From the NCBI GenBank assembly GCA_963715575.1, contig OY970250.1, positions 1,674,001 through 1,738,000 on the forward strand: DNA of 64,000 bases, given 5' to 3'. Source of the DNA: AC-32 sp963715575 (GTDB taxonomy: Bacteria; Actinomycetota; Thermoleophilia; Gaiellales; Gaiellaceae). The notes under the pieces were generated by a model. The model was not told the DNA's origin. It saw nothing but the letters and a program-made list of their open reading frames with translations, and did no database searches. Below, in pieces: positions 6,502 through 15,240 of this stretch. Each line of letters opens with the position of its first letter. Within the stretch, counting starts at the first letter, position 1. Position numbers and translations under genes: made by a program.

Positions 6502-9462
6502 TTAGCAGGGGTTCTCGGCCTTGATCGCGTCGATCGCGCTGAAGAGCTGGTCGCGTTGTGCCGTGCTGATCTTCTTCGGCACGAAGGACGAGATCTGGGC
6601 CTTGAGGGCGTCCAGGTCGGCGCACGGGCTCTCGCCGCGCTTGACCTCCTTGCGGATCGCCTCGATCGAGTTCTGCAGCTGCGTCGTCACGCCGGCCGCG
6701 AGCCCCATCCCGCCGACCGTGTTCGAGAGCGACTCGAGGTCCGTGACGACCTGGGCGTTGTAGCGCGGCGTCCCCGCCACGAGCGGGATCCGCCAGGTGC
6801 CGCGGCCGAACGTGGCCACGTAGAGCTGGCCGGTGCTCGCCTGGGTCCGGACGTCCTCGGTCGCCGTGTTCGGCAGGTTGTCACCGAGCCTGAACCAGTT
6901 CTTGGTGTCGCCCTGCATGAAGAAGACGCCGAGGTCGGTCGCCGCGTAGAGCGTGTCGTTCGCCCGGTCGTAAGCCAGGAAGTTGACCGGGCTGTTGGGC
7001 AGGTTGCCGCTGACGTTGTGCCACGTGGCCGTGCCGCCGGCGAGCGTCGTCTCGAACACGTTCGCCGAGCTGTAGCCCTCGCGGAAGCCGCCGTACGAGG
7101 CGTACGCGTGCGTCGCGTCCACGGGGTCGACGACCACGGAGGTCACCCACCGCGGCGGGTCGGGGGCGAACGGGTTCGGGAACTCCTGCCAGGAGGTGCC
7201 GAGATCCGTCGTCTTCCACAACCGGCCGTTGTCGGTGCCCACGTAGATCGTGTTCGGCTGCGACTTGCCGACGCCGATCGTCGAGATCGTCGCGAACTGA
7301 CCCGCGTAGAGCGGGTTGTTGTTGGCGGTGTCGTCCGGCGGGGACGGGCCTGTGAGCAGGTTGGGCGCAGCGATCTGCGTCCATTTCGCTCCTCGGTTCG
7401 TCGACCGGGAGAGGTTGTTGCAGCCGAGGTACAGCGTCGCCGAGTCGGTCGGATCCTGGACGAGCGGCGCGTCCGTCGTGCACCGCAGCCCGCTGCCCCG
7501 CGAGCCGAAGCCGAGGCTCTGTGTCCCGGTGACGCCGTTCTTCAGCACGGTCGCGCCCGACGCGTGGGCGAAGGCGAGCGACGGAGTGAAGGTGACGCCC
7601 GTGCCGCCCGAGCCGGAGGTGCCCACGACGGTCATCGTCACCGTCTCCGGGTTCGCGCCCGTCGAGTCGATCGTGATCGTGTTGCCGGCGACCAGGCCGG
7701 TGACGCTCGCGACTTTGACGTTCGTCGCCCCCGCAGCGACAGCCGCCGACAGCGTCGTCGTGGTCGAGGTGAGGTCGTGGACGCCGCTGCAACCCGCGTT
7801 CTGGCTGCACGAGTAGTAGTAGGTGTCGTCCTGGCTGTCGACCACGACGTAGTGGCCGTCACCGCCGCCGTAGGAGGCCCAGTTCGCGGTGGCCGGGTCG
7901 GCGACCGCGTCGTTGGCGTTCGACCAGCTGCGGTTGGAGCCGTTGTCCTGCAATCCGAACGCGATCCGGTTCGGCCGGGTCTGCGAGACGGAGAGGTGGT
8001 ACAGCTGCAGCCACGGCATGTTCGTGCCGTGGATCCAGCCGCTGTTCCCGTTCGCCTCGGAGCGGTACATGCCGCCGTCGTTGCCGAGGTAGACCCGGTT
8101 GGGGACGTTCGGGTCCCAGGCCATTCCGTGCTGGTCGGCGTGCGGGCCGCCGACGTTCGACCACGTCGTGCCGCCGTTGCTCGAGACGCGCAGGCTGACG
8201 TCCATCTTGAACAGGTGGTCCTTGTTCACCGGGTCGACGAACAGGCGGCCGAACCACCACTCGAAGCGCGGGTTGCCGCCCGCGTGGCCGCCGGCCACGA
8301 AGATCGGGCCGCCGTCCGCGAGGGCGCGGTCGCCGTTGTCGGAGACGAAGAAGCCCTTGTCGTTGCCGAGCGACTCGCCGGTGATCAGGTAGACGCGCGT
8401 GTGGTCGGACGGCGCGATCGCCACGCCCATCCGGCCCAGCGTTGCCGAGCTGTCGAGGCCGGAGCCCGAGGCGTCGTAGCTCGGCAGCGGGCCCGAGACG
8501 TGCGAGTTGTCGATCCGCTCCCAGGTCACGTTCGACGCCGGCACCTCCATGGCGTTGTCCGTGACGTAGAGCCCCGAGCCGACGCCGCCGTACGGGCGCA
8601 GGTACGAGGTGCGGTGATGGTCCCACTGCGTCGCGTAGACGCGGTTCGGGTTGGTCGGGTCGATCGCCACGTCGACGACGCCGGTGTACGGCGCCGCTTC
8701 GAGATCTGGAGTGAGGATCGCAACCCAGTGCGCACCGCCGTCCACCGTCCGGTAGAGGCTGCGCTTGCCGCCGGTCGAGTAGATCGAGCCGGCGGCCGCG
8801 ACGAGCACGCGGTTCGGGTTGGTCGGATCGACCGCGATCCGGCCGATCATGCCCGCGTTCCCGAGCCCGACGTTCGTCCAGGTGACGCCGCCGTCTGTCG
8901 ACTTGTAGACGCCGTCGCCGACGTAGGTGATGCCGCCACCGGAGGCGTTCGCCTCGCCGGTGCCGGCCCACAACGTGCCGTCGGAGCCGCGCGCGAGCGC
9001 GCCGATCGCCTGCGGGTAGTCGCTGGGCCAGGAGGGCGTGTAGGTCGAGCCGGCATCGGTGCTCTTCCAGATGCCACCGCCCGCCGCGGCGACGTAAATC
9101 GTGTTGGCCTGCGTCGGGTCGACGACGACGTCGGTGATGCGGCCGCCGATGTTGTTGCCGCCGGCGTACTCCCACGAGCCGCCCGCCGAGGGAACTGCCT
9201 CGGCCTGGTTGGCCGCGCGCAGGAGCTCGGCGCGGCTGAGCGTGTCATCGCCGCTGAGCAACTGGCCCGAGAGGCTGCCCGGTGTCTCGGCGGCCTCTGA
9301 CTCGCCCGCGGGTGTTGCTGACGGTTGCCAGCCGACGCGCTGGCCGGACGCCCGCCCGAGCGCGGCGACGAGCGCGATCAGCGCCAGGGCCGCGAGGGAC
9401 ACCACCACCCTCCGCCGCATCGTCGAAGCGCCTCCGCTTGGCGGTTTCCTCGTCCCTCGCAT
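6502..9462 (-). CDS. secreted BNR/sortilin-like beta-propeller protein, 986 aa
   Basis: An N-terminal signal segment (RRRVVVSLAALALIALVAALG, residues 16-36) is followed by repeated blades with the Asp-box/BNR pattern, such as GGGIWKSTDAGSTYTPS, GDGVYKSTDGGVTW, RSLYRTVDGGAHW and GRLWKTTDLGTSW. About six DPTNPN-type repeats also occur. Families with this architecture include BNR glycosidases and Vps10-like propellers; no catalytic residues could be assigned, so a substrate-binding or surface role is equally possible. Around residues 570-650 a VKVASVTGLVAGNTITID-type domain interrupts the propeller, bracketed by cysteines. Both the ATG at 9462 (AAGGGGG at 7 nt) and that at 9420 (GGAGG at 10 nt) are plausible starts. 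It sits between selB and tRNA-Sec without obvious functional link. Confidence 0.85.
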   Translation of the reverse strand: MRGTRKPPSGGASTMRRRVVVSLAALALIALVAALGRASGQRVGWQPSATPAGESEAAETPGSLSGQLLSGDDTLSRAELLRAANQAEAVPSAGGSWEYAGGNNIGGRITDVVVDPTQANTIYVAAAGGGIWKSTDAGSTYTPSWPSDYPQAIGALARGSDGTLWAGTGEANASGGGITYVGDGVYKSTDGGVTWTNVGLGNAGMIGRIAVDPTNPNRVLVAAAGSIYSTGGKRSLYRTVDGGAHWVAILTPDLEAAPYTGVVDVAIDPTNPNRVYATQWDHHRTSYLRPYGGVGSGLYVTDNAMEVPASNVTWERIDNSHVSGPLPSYDASGSGLDSSATLGRMGVAIAPSDHTRVYLITGESLGNDKGFFVSDNGDRALADGGPIFVAGGHAGGNPRFEWWFGRLFVDPVNKDHLFKMDVSLRVSSNGGTTWSNVGGPHADQHGMAWDPNVPNRVYLGNDGGMYRSEANGNSGWIHGTNMPWLQLYHLSVSQTRPNRIAFGLQDNGSNRSWSNANDAVADPATANWASYGGGDGHYVVVDSQDDTYYYSCSQNAGCSGVHDLTSTTTTLSAAVAAGATNVKVASVTGLVAGNTITIDSTGANPETVTMTVVGTSGSGGTGVTFTPSLAFAHASGATVLKNGVTGTQSLGFGSRGSGLRCTTDAPLVQDPTDSATLYLGCNNLSRSTNRGAKWTQIAAPNLLTGPSPPDDTANNNPLYAGQFATISTIGVGKSQPNTIYVGTDNGRLWKTTDLGTSWQEFPNPFAPDPPRWVTSVVVDPVDATHAYASYGGFREGYSSANVFETTLAGGTATWHNVSGNLPNSPVNFLAYDRANDTLYAATDLGVFFMQGDTKNWFRLGDNLPNTATEDVRTQASTGQLYVATFGRGTWRIPLVAGTPRYNAQVVTDLESLSNTVGGMGLAAGVTTQLQNSIEAIRKEVKRGESPCADLDALKAQISSFVPKKISTAQRDQLFSAIDAIKAENPC

Positions 9463-9526
9463 CTCGAATCCCCCTTGGTCCGTGCGGTGTTCGGCCAGAC
9501 TAGAACGCCAAGATAGGCGTGTCCAG

Positions 9527-11221
9527 TCAGCGACGCAGGCGCCGCTCGTCGCCGACGCGCAGAGTCAGCCCGTCCGCGTCGTAGCGCTCCAGCAGCAGCT
9601 GGGCGGTGCGGCGAGAGATCCCGAGCGCGTCGCGGAAACCGGCCAGCGTGATCGGCGAGAGGGCCTGCAGCGCCTCGCTGCCGCGGTCGTAGAGGGCGGT
9701 CGAGACCGCGAAGCCGTCGCCGACGCGCTTCAGCGTGCCGCGCCCCTCGAGGAAGCCGGCGAGGCTCCGGTCGTCGACGCGCACGAGATCCTCCGCGGCG
9801 AGGCGGGTCTCGAGCTCCGCCGCCGCGGCCGCGTGGTCGCCGAGCTGCGGCACCGCGCCCGGCGCGTAGGCCTTGCCGTCGCGGCGCTCGACGTGCAGGA
9901 GTTGCAGAACGGCCGGCGCCCAGGGCTCGTGCGGCAGCAGCTCGCCGAGCGGGATGCCCGGGTCGAGCGGCGACGAGCTCGCCCGCTCGGCAAGTCGCTC
10001 GCGGACGGCCGCCCGCTGTTCCTCGAGCCACTCGGGCGCGAAGAACCACTCGCCGGCGCTCTCCACGGCGGCGAGCCCCTGCGCGAGCTCTGCAGGCGCA
10101 AGCAGCCCGCGCGACTGCAGCTCCGCTCCGGTCACCGGCTCGCGCACTAGCGCGCGGACGATCGACTCCGGGTCGCCGCGCTCGAGCAGCTCCAGCCGCT
10201 GGGGGTCGAAGCGCCGAGGAGGCGAGGGGTCGAGCACCGTCCCGCCGCCGACGGTGGTCTCGGTGCGCAGGACGACGCGGTCACCGCGGGCGGCCACGAC
10301 CGGCTCGCGCAGCCGCAGCTGGGCGTAGCGGCCCTCGCGCACGACCCGGGCGGGCACGTCGCTCGTCCCGATGTGGACGGTGACCGCGGCCGGCACGGGC
10401 TCGAGCTCCTCGAGGGCGACGTCGAGCCGCCAGCTGACCGGGTAGGCGCCCGGCTCGACGAGCACGTCCCCGCGCTGCGGCTGCGAGCGTGAGATCCCGG
10501 GCAGGTTGACCGCGACGCGCTGCCCTGCCTCGGCGCGCTCGACCTGGACGTCGTGCACCTGGACGCTGCGTGCGCGCGTGCGCAGGCCGGAGGGCTCGAC
10601 GCGGAGCTCGTCGCCCGCGGCGATCGAGCCCGACCGCAGCGTGCCGGTGACGACGGTGCCGGCGCCTGGGATCGTGAACGCGCGGTCGACGTACAGCCTC
10701 GGCCGGGCGTCGCTCGAGCGGGCGGGCACGGCCGCGGCGGCTCGCGTGAGCGCCTCCCGCAGCTCGTCCAGCCCTGCGCCGGTCTTGGCGCTGACCGCGA
10801 CCACCTCGGCGCCGGGCACGAGCTCCCGCGTGTCGACGAGCGCCAGCTCCAGCGTCTCGGCGTCCACCGTGTCGGCCTTCGTCACGGCGACGACGCCGCG
10901 CTCGATCCCGAGCAGCCGCAGGATCGCGAGGTGCTCGTGCGTCTGCGGCCGTGCCCCCTCGCCGGCATCGATCACGAGGAGGAAGAGGTCGATCCCGGTG
11001 GCGCCGGCGACCATCGTGCGCACGAAGCGCTCGTGCCCGGGCACATCCACCAGCGAGAGCTGCGTTCCGTCCGGCAGCTCGAGCGGCGCGTAGCCGAGCG
11101 CGATCGAGATCCCGCGCTCGCGCTCCTCCGGCAGCCGGTCGGTGTCCTTGCCGGTGAGCGCGCGGACGAGCCAGGTCTTGCCGTGGTCGATGTGCCCCGC
11201 AGTCCCGACCGTCAGCGCCAT
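9527..11221 (-). CDS. selB: selenocysteine-specific elongation factor SelB
   Basis: 564 residues. It is a GTPase that carries selenocysteyl-tRNA-Sec to the ribosome at UGA codons marked by a SECIS hairpin. G1 is GTAGHIDHGKT (6-16), G2 lies at RGIS (36-39), G3 is DVPGHE (59-64) and G4 is TKAD (114-117). EF-Tu-like domains II-III follow to about residue 330, and the C-terminal third holds the winged-helix repeats that bind the SECIS RNA, ending in a basic tail. The length is slightly below the E. coli protein but complete. Two identical 17-bp palindromes lie 49 and 116 bp upstream. tRNA-Sec and selA flank it at a distance on the same strand. Confidence 0.96.
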   Translation of the reverse strand: MALTVGTAGHIDHGKTWLVRALTGKDTDRLPEERERGISIALGYAPLELPDGTQLSLVDVPGHERFVRTMVAGATGIDLFLLVIDAGEGARPQTHEHLAILRLLGIERGVVAVTKADTVDAETLELALVDTRELVPGAEVVAVSAKTGAGLDELREALTRAAAAVPARSSDARPRLYVDRAFTIPGAGTVVTGTLRSGSIAAGDELRVEPSGLRTRARSVQVHDVQVERAEAGQRVAVNLPGISRSQPQRGDVLVEPGAYPVSWRLDVALEELEPVPAAVTVHIGTSDVPARVVREGRYAQLRLREPVVAARGDRVVLRTETTVGGGTVLDPSPPRRFDPQRLELLERGDPESIVRALVREPVTGAELQSRGLLAPAELAQGLAAVESAGEWFFAPEWLEEQRAAVRERLAERASSSPLDPGIPLGELLPHEPWAPAVLQLLHVERRDGKAYAPGAVPQLGDHAAAAAELETRLAAEDLVRVDDRSLAGFLEGRGTLKRVGDGFAVSTALYDRGSEALQALSPITLAGFRDALGISRRTAQLLLERYDADGLTLRVGDERRLRR

Positions 11222-11269
11222 GGGGCAGACGCTAACGTCGGCGGCGATCCAGCCGCGTCTCAGGCAGCT

Positions 11270-11286
11270 AGTAACAGTCTGTTACT
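11270..11286. promoter_or_regulatory. palindromic operator, copy 1
   Basis: AGTAACAG-T-CTGTTACT, 8-bp arms around a single central base, 49 bp upstream of the selB start. Identical to the copy at 11337-11353, centre to centre 67 bp. The symmetry and length suit a dimeric TetR- or GntR-type repressor; no such gene is in the window. Confidence 0.6.
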
Positions 11287-11336
11287 TGCTCCGTGACCCC
11301 GGCGAGACCGCTCTCCGGCAGCGTTCGAACCGACTA

Positions 11337-11353
11337 AGTAACAGTCTGTTACT
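11337..11353. promoter_or_regulatory. palindromic operator, copy 2
   Basis: Second exact copy of the 17-bp palindrome. It lies 12 bp past the stop codon of the frameshifted methyltransferase, so both copies fall in the 144-bp gap in front of selB and are more likely to control selB than selA. Regulator unknown. Confidence 0.6.
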
Positions 11354-11365
11354 TGGATCGGCGGC

Positions 11366-12326
11366 TTACGCCTCCGCTGCTGGGACGGCTTCGATCAGGC
11401 CCTCGTGGAACGCGACGGGCTCGAAGCCGCCGGCGGCGAAGAGCTCGCGCCACTGCCGTTCGTCGCGCTCCTTCCCCTGCGAGACCGCGAGCATCAGCAC
11501 GTCGAGCCACTTGCCGCCGCCCGGGTCGTTCCCCGGCGGCACGACCGCGTCGATCACGAGCAGCCGGGCGCCGGCGGGCGCGGCGGCCCGGATCGTCTGC
11601 AGGATCTTCGTAGGCGTGCTCGTCGTCCCAGTCGTGGAGGATCGTCGAGAGCACGTAGACGTCGCCCTCGGGCACACGTTCGAAGAAGTCGCCCTCGACG
11701 AACTCGATCCGGTCGCCGAGCGCCGCCTCGTCGCGAACGGTCTCGGGGAGGTCGAAGACGATCACGCGCAGGCCCGGCTGCCGTTTCAGCAACGCGACGA
11801 GCAGCGAGCCGTTGCCCCCGCCGACGTCGACGACCGTCTCGTCGCCGCGCCACTCGACCGGCGCGAACCGCTCGACGCGCTGCTCCTTGCCCTGCTCCAT
11901 CGCCAGGTCGAAGAGCGCGCGCTCCCGCGGGTGCTCCGCGAGCCACGACCAGAAGTCGGCCCCGAGCGCGCGCGGGAACGAGGCCTCGCCCGACGCATCG
12001 AGCTCGCCGACGCCGCGGTAGAAAACGTCGCCGAAGAGCTGCGCGAAGGCGTTCCAGCCGCTGCCGCCGACGAGCAGCTCCGAGGCGGGCGTGTTGCGGA
12101 ACACGCCGGGCTCCTCTTCGGTGAAGACGCCGTCGCTCGAGAGCGCGCGCAGGAAGCGATAGAGCGCGTCGGGATCGGCTCCGGCCTCGGCGGCGATCTC
12201 CGCGGCGGGGCGCGGGCCGTCGGCGAGCGCGCGGGCGACGTCGAGCTCGGCCACGATTCCCAGCACGCGCGCGGTCAGCGGTCCGCGCAGCAGGTTCCAG
12301 GCGATCTCCGCGGGCGAGGCGCTCAA
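11366..12326 (-). pseudogene. SAM-dependent O-methyltransferase, frameshifted
   Basis: Family-2 O-methyltransferase (caffeate/hydroxyneurosporene type). The N-terminal dimerisation and winged-helix region (WNLLRGPLTARVLG, then ALYRFLRALSSDGVF) is followed by the SAM site VVDVGGGNGSLL and the catalytic ILHDWDDEHAY. Directly after HAY one extra base (about 11606) shifts the frame; the proper C-terminus (KILQTIRAAAPAGARLLVID to the stop at 11366) continues in the next frame. The start is a TTG at 12326 that overlaps the selA stop as TTGA, so it is translationally coupled to selA. No slippery heptamer is evident, so mutation or assembly error is more likely than programmed shifting. Without the shift it would be about 319 residues. 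Confidence 0.8.
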
Positions 12327-13618
12327 CGGGAGGCGCGGACCGCCGCGGCGGCCTCGTCTGCCTCGGCGTCCGTCAGCGCGCGGCAGTCGAGCAGCAGGCG
12401 GCCGTCGCGGACGACGCCGACCACGGGCGGGTCGCCGGCGCGGAGCGGCCCCGCGAGCGATTCCTCGACCGCGCACGCGAAGCTCGGCAGCTCGGCCAGC
12501 GGCAACGCGCCGCCGCCGACGCGGGCGACCGTCTCCTCGACCTCGCCGCCGACCACCGTCGCCAGGTGTTCGGCCCGCGCGCGGACGGCCTCGAGCGGTT
12601 CGTTCAGCATCCGCAGCACCGGCACCTCGCGCAGCGCGCGCGCGGGCTCGAGGTAGAGCACGAGCGTCCCCTCCAGTGCCGCCAGCGTGAGCTTGTCCGC
12701 CCGCAGCGCGCGCTGGAGCGGATGCCGGCGCAGCCGCTCGACGAGCTCGGCGCGGCCGACCACGATCCCCGCCTGCGGGCCGCCGAGCAGCTTGTCGCCG
12801 GAGAAGCAGACGAGGTCGGAGCCGGCGGCCAGGCTCTCGCGCGCCGACGGCTCGCCCTCGAGGTGGACGAGCACGCCGGAGCCGAGGTCGTCCACGAGCG
12901 GCAGGCCGTGCCGCCCGGCGACCGCGGCCAGCTCGGCCACCGAGGGCTGCTCGGTGAAGCCGACGACCCGGAAGTTCGACTGGTGCACGCGCAGCAGCAC
13001 GGCCGTCTCGGGGCCGATCGCGCGCTCGTAGTCGGCAGCGCGCGTGCGGTTCGTCGTGCCGACCTCGCGCAGACGCGCGCCGGAGCGGACGAGCACGTCG
13101 GGGATGCGGAAGCCGTCGCCGATCTCGATCAGCTCGCCCCGCGAGACGAGCACCTCGCGCCCCTCCGCCAGCGCGGCCAGCGCCAGCAGCACCGCGGCCG
13201 CGTTGTTGTTCACGACGAGCGCGGCCTCGGCGCCGGTCAGGCGGCGCAGGATCCCGGCGACGTGGTCCTGCCGCGAGCCGCGCCCGCCGGCGCGGAGGTC
13301 GTACTCGAGGTTCGAGTAGCCGCGCCCGATTTCGACCGCCCGCTCGAGCGCCGCCTCGGGCAGGGGCGCCCGTCCGAGGTTCGTGTGCACGATCACGCCC
13401 GTGGCATTCAGCGTGCGCCGCAGCGCGGGCGCCCGGGCCGACGCGAGCTCGCCCAGCGCCCGTTCGACCAGGTCGCCTGGGTCGTGGCCGGCTCTGATCT
13501 CCTCACGCGCGCGCGCGAGCGCGGCCCGCGCCGCCTCGACCGCCAGCGCGGGAGGCTCGCCGGCCAGCCGCTCGTCCCGAGCGACCTCGTCCACGGAGGG
13601 CAGATCGCGGAGCTTCAT
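12323..13618 (-). CDS. selA: L-seryl-tRNA(Sec) selenium transferase SelA
   Basis: 431 residues. A PLP enzyme that converts Ser-tRNA-Sec to Sec-tRNA-Sec with selenophosphate. The family signature NATGVIVHTNLGRAPL lies at 71-86, the GYSNLEYDLRAGGRG block at 100-114, and the PLP lysine is Lys276 in CFSGDKLLGGPQAG. The ATG at 13618 restores the family N-terminus (RDLPSVDEV); it has no Shine-Dalgarno sequence but TAGACT lies 8 nt upstream, suggesting a leaderless message. The coding frame stays open 99 codons further upstream, but that stretch is antisense to the divergent secreted gene. selD was not found in the window. Confidence 0.96.
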   Translation of the reverse strand: MKLRDLPSVDEVARDERLAGEPPALAVEAARAALARAREEIRAGHDPGDLVERALGELASARAPALRRTLNATGVIVHTNLGRAPLPEAALERAVEIGRGYSNLEYDLRAGGRGSRQDHVAGILRRLTGAEAALVVNNNAAAVLLALAALAEGREVLVSRGELIEIGDGFRIPDVLVRSGARLREVGTTNRTRAADYERAIGPETAVLLRVHQSNFRVVGFTEQPSVAELAAVAGRHGLPLVDDLGSGVLVHLEGEPSARESLAAGSDLVCFSGDKLLGGPQAGIVVGRAELVERLRRHPLQRALRADKLTLAALEGTLVLYLEPARALREVPVLRMLNEPLEAVRARAEHLATVVGGEVEETVARVGGGALPLAELPSFACAVEESLAGPLRAGDPPVVGVVRDGRLLLDCRALTDAEADEAAAAVRASR

Positions 13619-13715
13619 CCGTAACGAGTCTAAGGCGCCGACTCGGCGGCGCCGACCAGCGAGGCCCGTGCGGGCTTTGCCCGCGCGGCCGCCTAAGTAC
13701 ACTCGTGCCCGGTCG
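13619..13715. promoter_or_regulatory. divergent promoter region, selA / secreted protein
   Basis: Minus strand: TAGACT at 13632-13627, 8 nt before the selA ATG. Plus strand: TACACT at 13698-13703, 12 nt before the ATG at 13716. No clear -35 or Shine-Dalgarno sequences. Assigned by position only. Confidence 0.45.
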
Positions 13716-14534
13716 ATGGCGGCAGGAATGGTTACTCGAGCGAGAGGCACGGCGTTGTGCGCCTGCTTGCTCGTGCCCGTCTTCGCCTCGACCAGCGGGG
13801 CAGCGGCGCGTGTCGGGATCGGGAAGATGACCGTCGCGCCGAACCGCGTGATCGCCGGAACCGACAACGAGCTCAGCTTCGCGTTCACCGCCGACTCGGC
13901 GCCGCTCAAGGGCACGACCCTCGTCGACGTGCCGCGCGGGTGGTCGAAGCCGCAGCAGACCGATCCAAGCGGCCCGGGCTACGTCGAGCTGCAGGCCGCC
14001 GGGTGCGTCGGCACGCGGATCGCCGGAATCTCGAGCCGGCGGATCGTGATCGCGACGCAGTGCCCGCGCCGGCACCTCTTCCGCCTGCTCTACCACAAGG
14101 CCGCCGCGCCGCTGCTCTCGGCCGACGGCTTCGTCTTCCTGACGCAGACCCGGAAGGCAAACGCCCCGAAGAAGACGCCGTTCCGGCCGCTCGGCCCGCA
14201 GAAGCAGCCGGTCGTGCGCGTGCGCGGCGCCGCCCAGGCGGGGCTCTTCATGGCGGTCACGTCGGTAGCGACCTCCGGCGTGCCCTTCAGCGCGACGGTG
14301 CGGGCGGTCGACCAGTTCGGCAACAACGCGGCCGACTACGCCGGGACGGTCACGCTCACGAGCAGCGACCCCCTGGCCACGCTGCCGGCCCCGTACGTGT
14401 ATGCCACGACGGACGCCGGGCAGCACGCCTTCACCGGCGTCGTGCTGCGCACCGTCGGCCCGCAGACCCTGACCGTGACCGACTCGAACGGCTTCACCAT
14501 CCAGAGCCCGCCGATCAGCGTCTCGGCGAGCTAG
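13716..14534 (+). CDS. secreted Ig-like protein, 272 aa, unknown function
   Basis: A signal peptide (ALCACLLVPVFASTSGAAA, residues about 12-30) precedes a first domain of about 150 residues with NELSFAFTADSAPLKGTTLVDVP and two cysteines (AAGCVGTRIAG and ATQCPRRH). A second Ig/filamin-like domain with VDQFGNNAADYAGTVTLTSSDP occupies about 175-272; this VDxxGNxxxxYxGTVxFTSSD pattern is common in bacterial surface proteins. The start may be the ATG at 13716 or that at 13728; neither has a good Shine-Dalgarno sequence. It is divergent from selA. An extracellular structural role is inferred; no catalytic motif is visible. Confidence 0.75.
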   Translation: MAAGMVTRARGTALCACLLVPVFASTSGAAARVGIGKMTVAPNRVIAGTDNELSFAFTADSAPLKGTTLVDVPRGWSKPQQTDPSGPGYVELQAAGCVGTRIAGISSRRIVIATQCPRRHLFRLLYHKAAAPLLSADGFVFLTQTRKANAPKKTPFRPLGPQKQPVVRVRGAAQAGLFMAVTSVATSGVPFSATVRAVDQFGNNAADYAGTVTLTSSDPLATLPAPYVYATTDAGQHAFTGVVLRTVGPQTLTVTDSNGFTIQSPPISVSAS

Positions 14535-14538
14535 CGAC

Positions 14539-15240
14539 CTACTGCGCGTCGGCCTTCGCGGGCTCGGCCGGCATCGAGGCGCAGCGCCGCTCGTAGCACT
14601 CGAGCAGCAGCGCGACCGCGCGGCCGGGGTCGTGGGTGACCTCGAGCAGCTCGAGGTCCTCCGGCGAGATCATCCCGTCCGCAAGCAGCCGGCCGCGGAT
14701 CCAGTCGAGCAGCGGCCGCCAGTACTCCGAGTCGAACAGGACGACGGGAAAGTGCAGCACCTTGCCGGTCTGGATCAGCGTCAGCGACTCGAACAGCTCG
14801 TCGAGCGTGCCGAAGCCGCCCGGGAAGATGACGAAGCCCTCGGCGACCTTCACGAACATCGTCTTGCGCACGTAGAAGTGCTTGAAGGTGAGGCCGATGT
14901 CGACGTACGGGTTGGCGGCCTGCTCGTGCGGGAGGTCGATGTTGAAGCCGACCGAGAGCCCGCCGGCGTCGCGTGCGCCGCGGTTCGCCGCCTCCATCAC
15001 GCCCGGGCCGCCGCCGGTCACGACCGCGAAGCCGGCCTCCGCCAGCAGCCGGCCTACCTCGCGCGCCTCGGCGTAGACCGGATCGTCCTCGCCGATCCGC
15101 GCCGAGCCGAAGACCGTGATCGCCGGCCGGTCGAGCCGCTCGACGGCGGTGAAGCCCTCGAGGAACTCCTCGCCGATCTCCTCGGCGTGGCCCGCGAGGT
15201 CGCCGTCGTGGCTCTCGAGGATGCGCCGGTCGTCCGTCAT
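14539..15240 (-). CDS. LOG-family nucleoside monophosphate phosphoribohydrolase-like protein (TIGR00730)
   Basis: 233 residues with a Rossmann-like fold. The family motifs are VTGGGPGVMEAANRGA near residue 85 and IFPGGFGTLDELFESLT near residue 150 (PGGxGTxxE), which bind and hydrolyse nucleoside 5'-monophosphates. It belongs to the long LOG group once annotated as lysine decarboxylases. The ATG at 15240 overlaps the stop of the M50 protease gene (TGATG), so the two are translationally coupled. The stretch upstream of that ATG is part of the protease gene. Cytoplasmic; the physiological nucleotide is unknown. Confidence 0.92.
   Translation of the reverse strand: MTDDRRILESHDGDLAGHAEEIGEEFLEGFTAVERLDRPAITVFGSARIGEDDPVYAEAREVGRLLAEAGFAVVTGGGPGVMEAANRGARDAGGLSVGFNIDLPHEQAANPYVDIGLTFKHFYVRKTMFVKVAEGFVIFPGGFGTLDELFESLTLIQTGKVLHFPVVLFDSEYWRPLLDWIRGRLLADGMISPEDLELLEVTHDPGRAVALLLECYERRCASMPAEPAKADAQ

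Noticed and set aside
6394..9300. 968-codon open frame on the plus strand
   Set aside because: It is antisense to the BNR gene, is dominated by Arg/Ala/Val with no domain, and reflects codon bias at high GC.
11366..12326. UGA recoding as the cause of the broken methyltransferase
   Set aside because: The break is a change of frame, not an in-frame UGA, so selenocysteine insertion cannot explain it.
13619..13915. 99-codon N-terminal extension of selA
   Set aside because: No similarity to SelA and overlaps the divergent secreted gene; the ATG at 13618 fits the family start.
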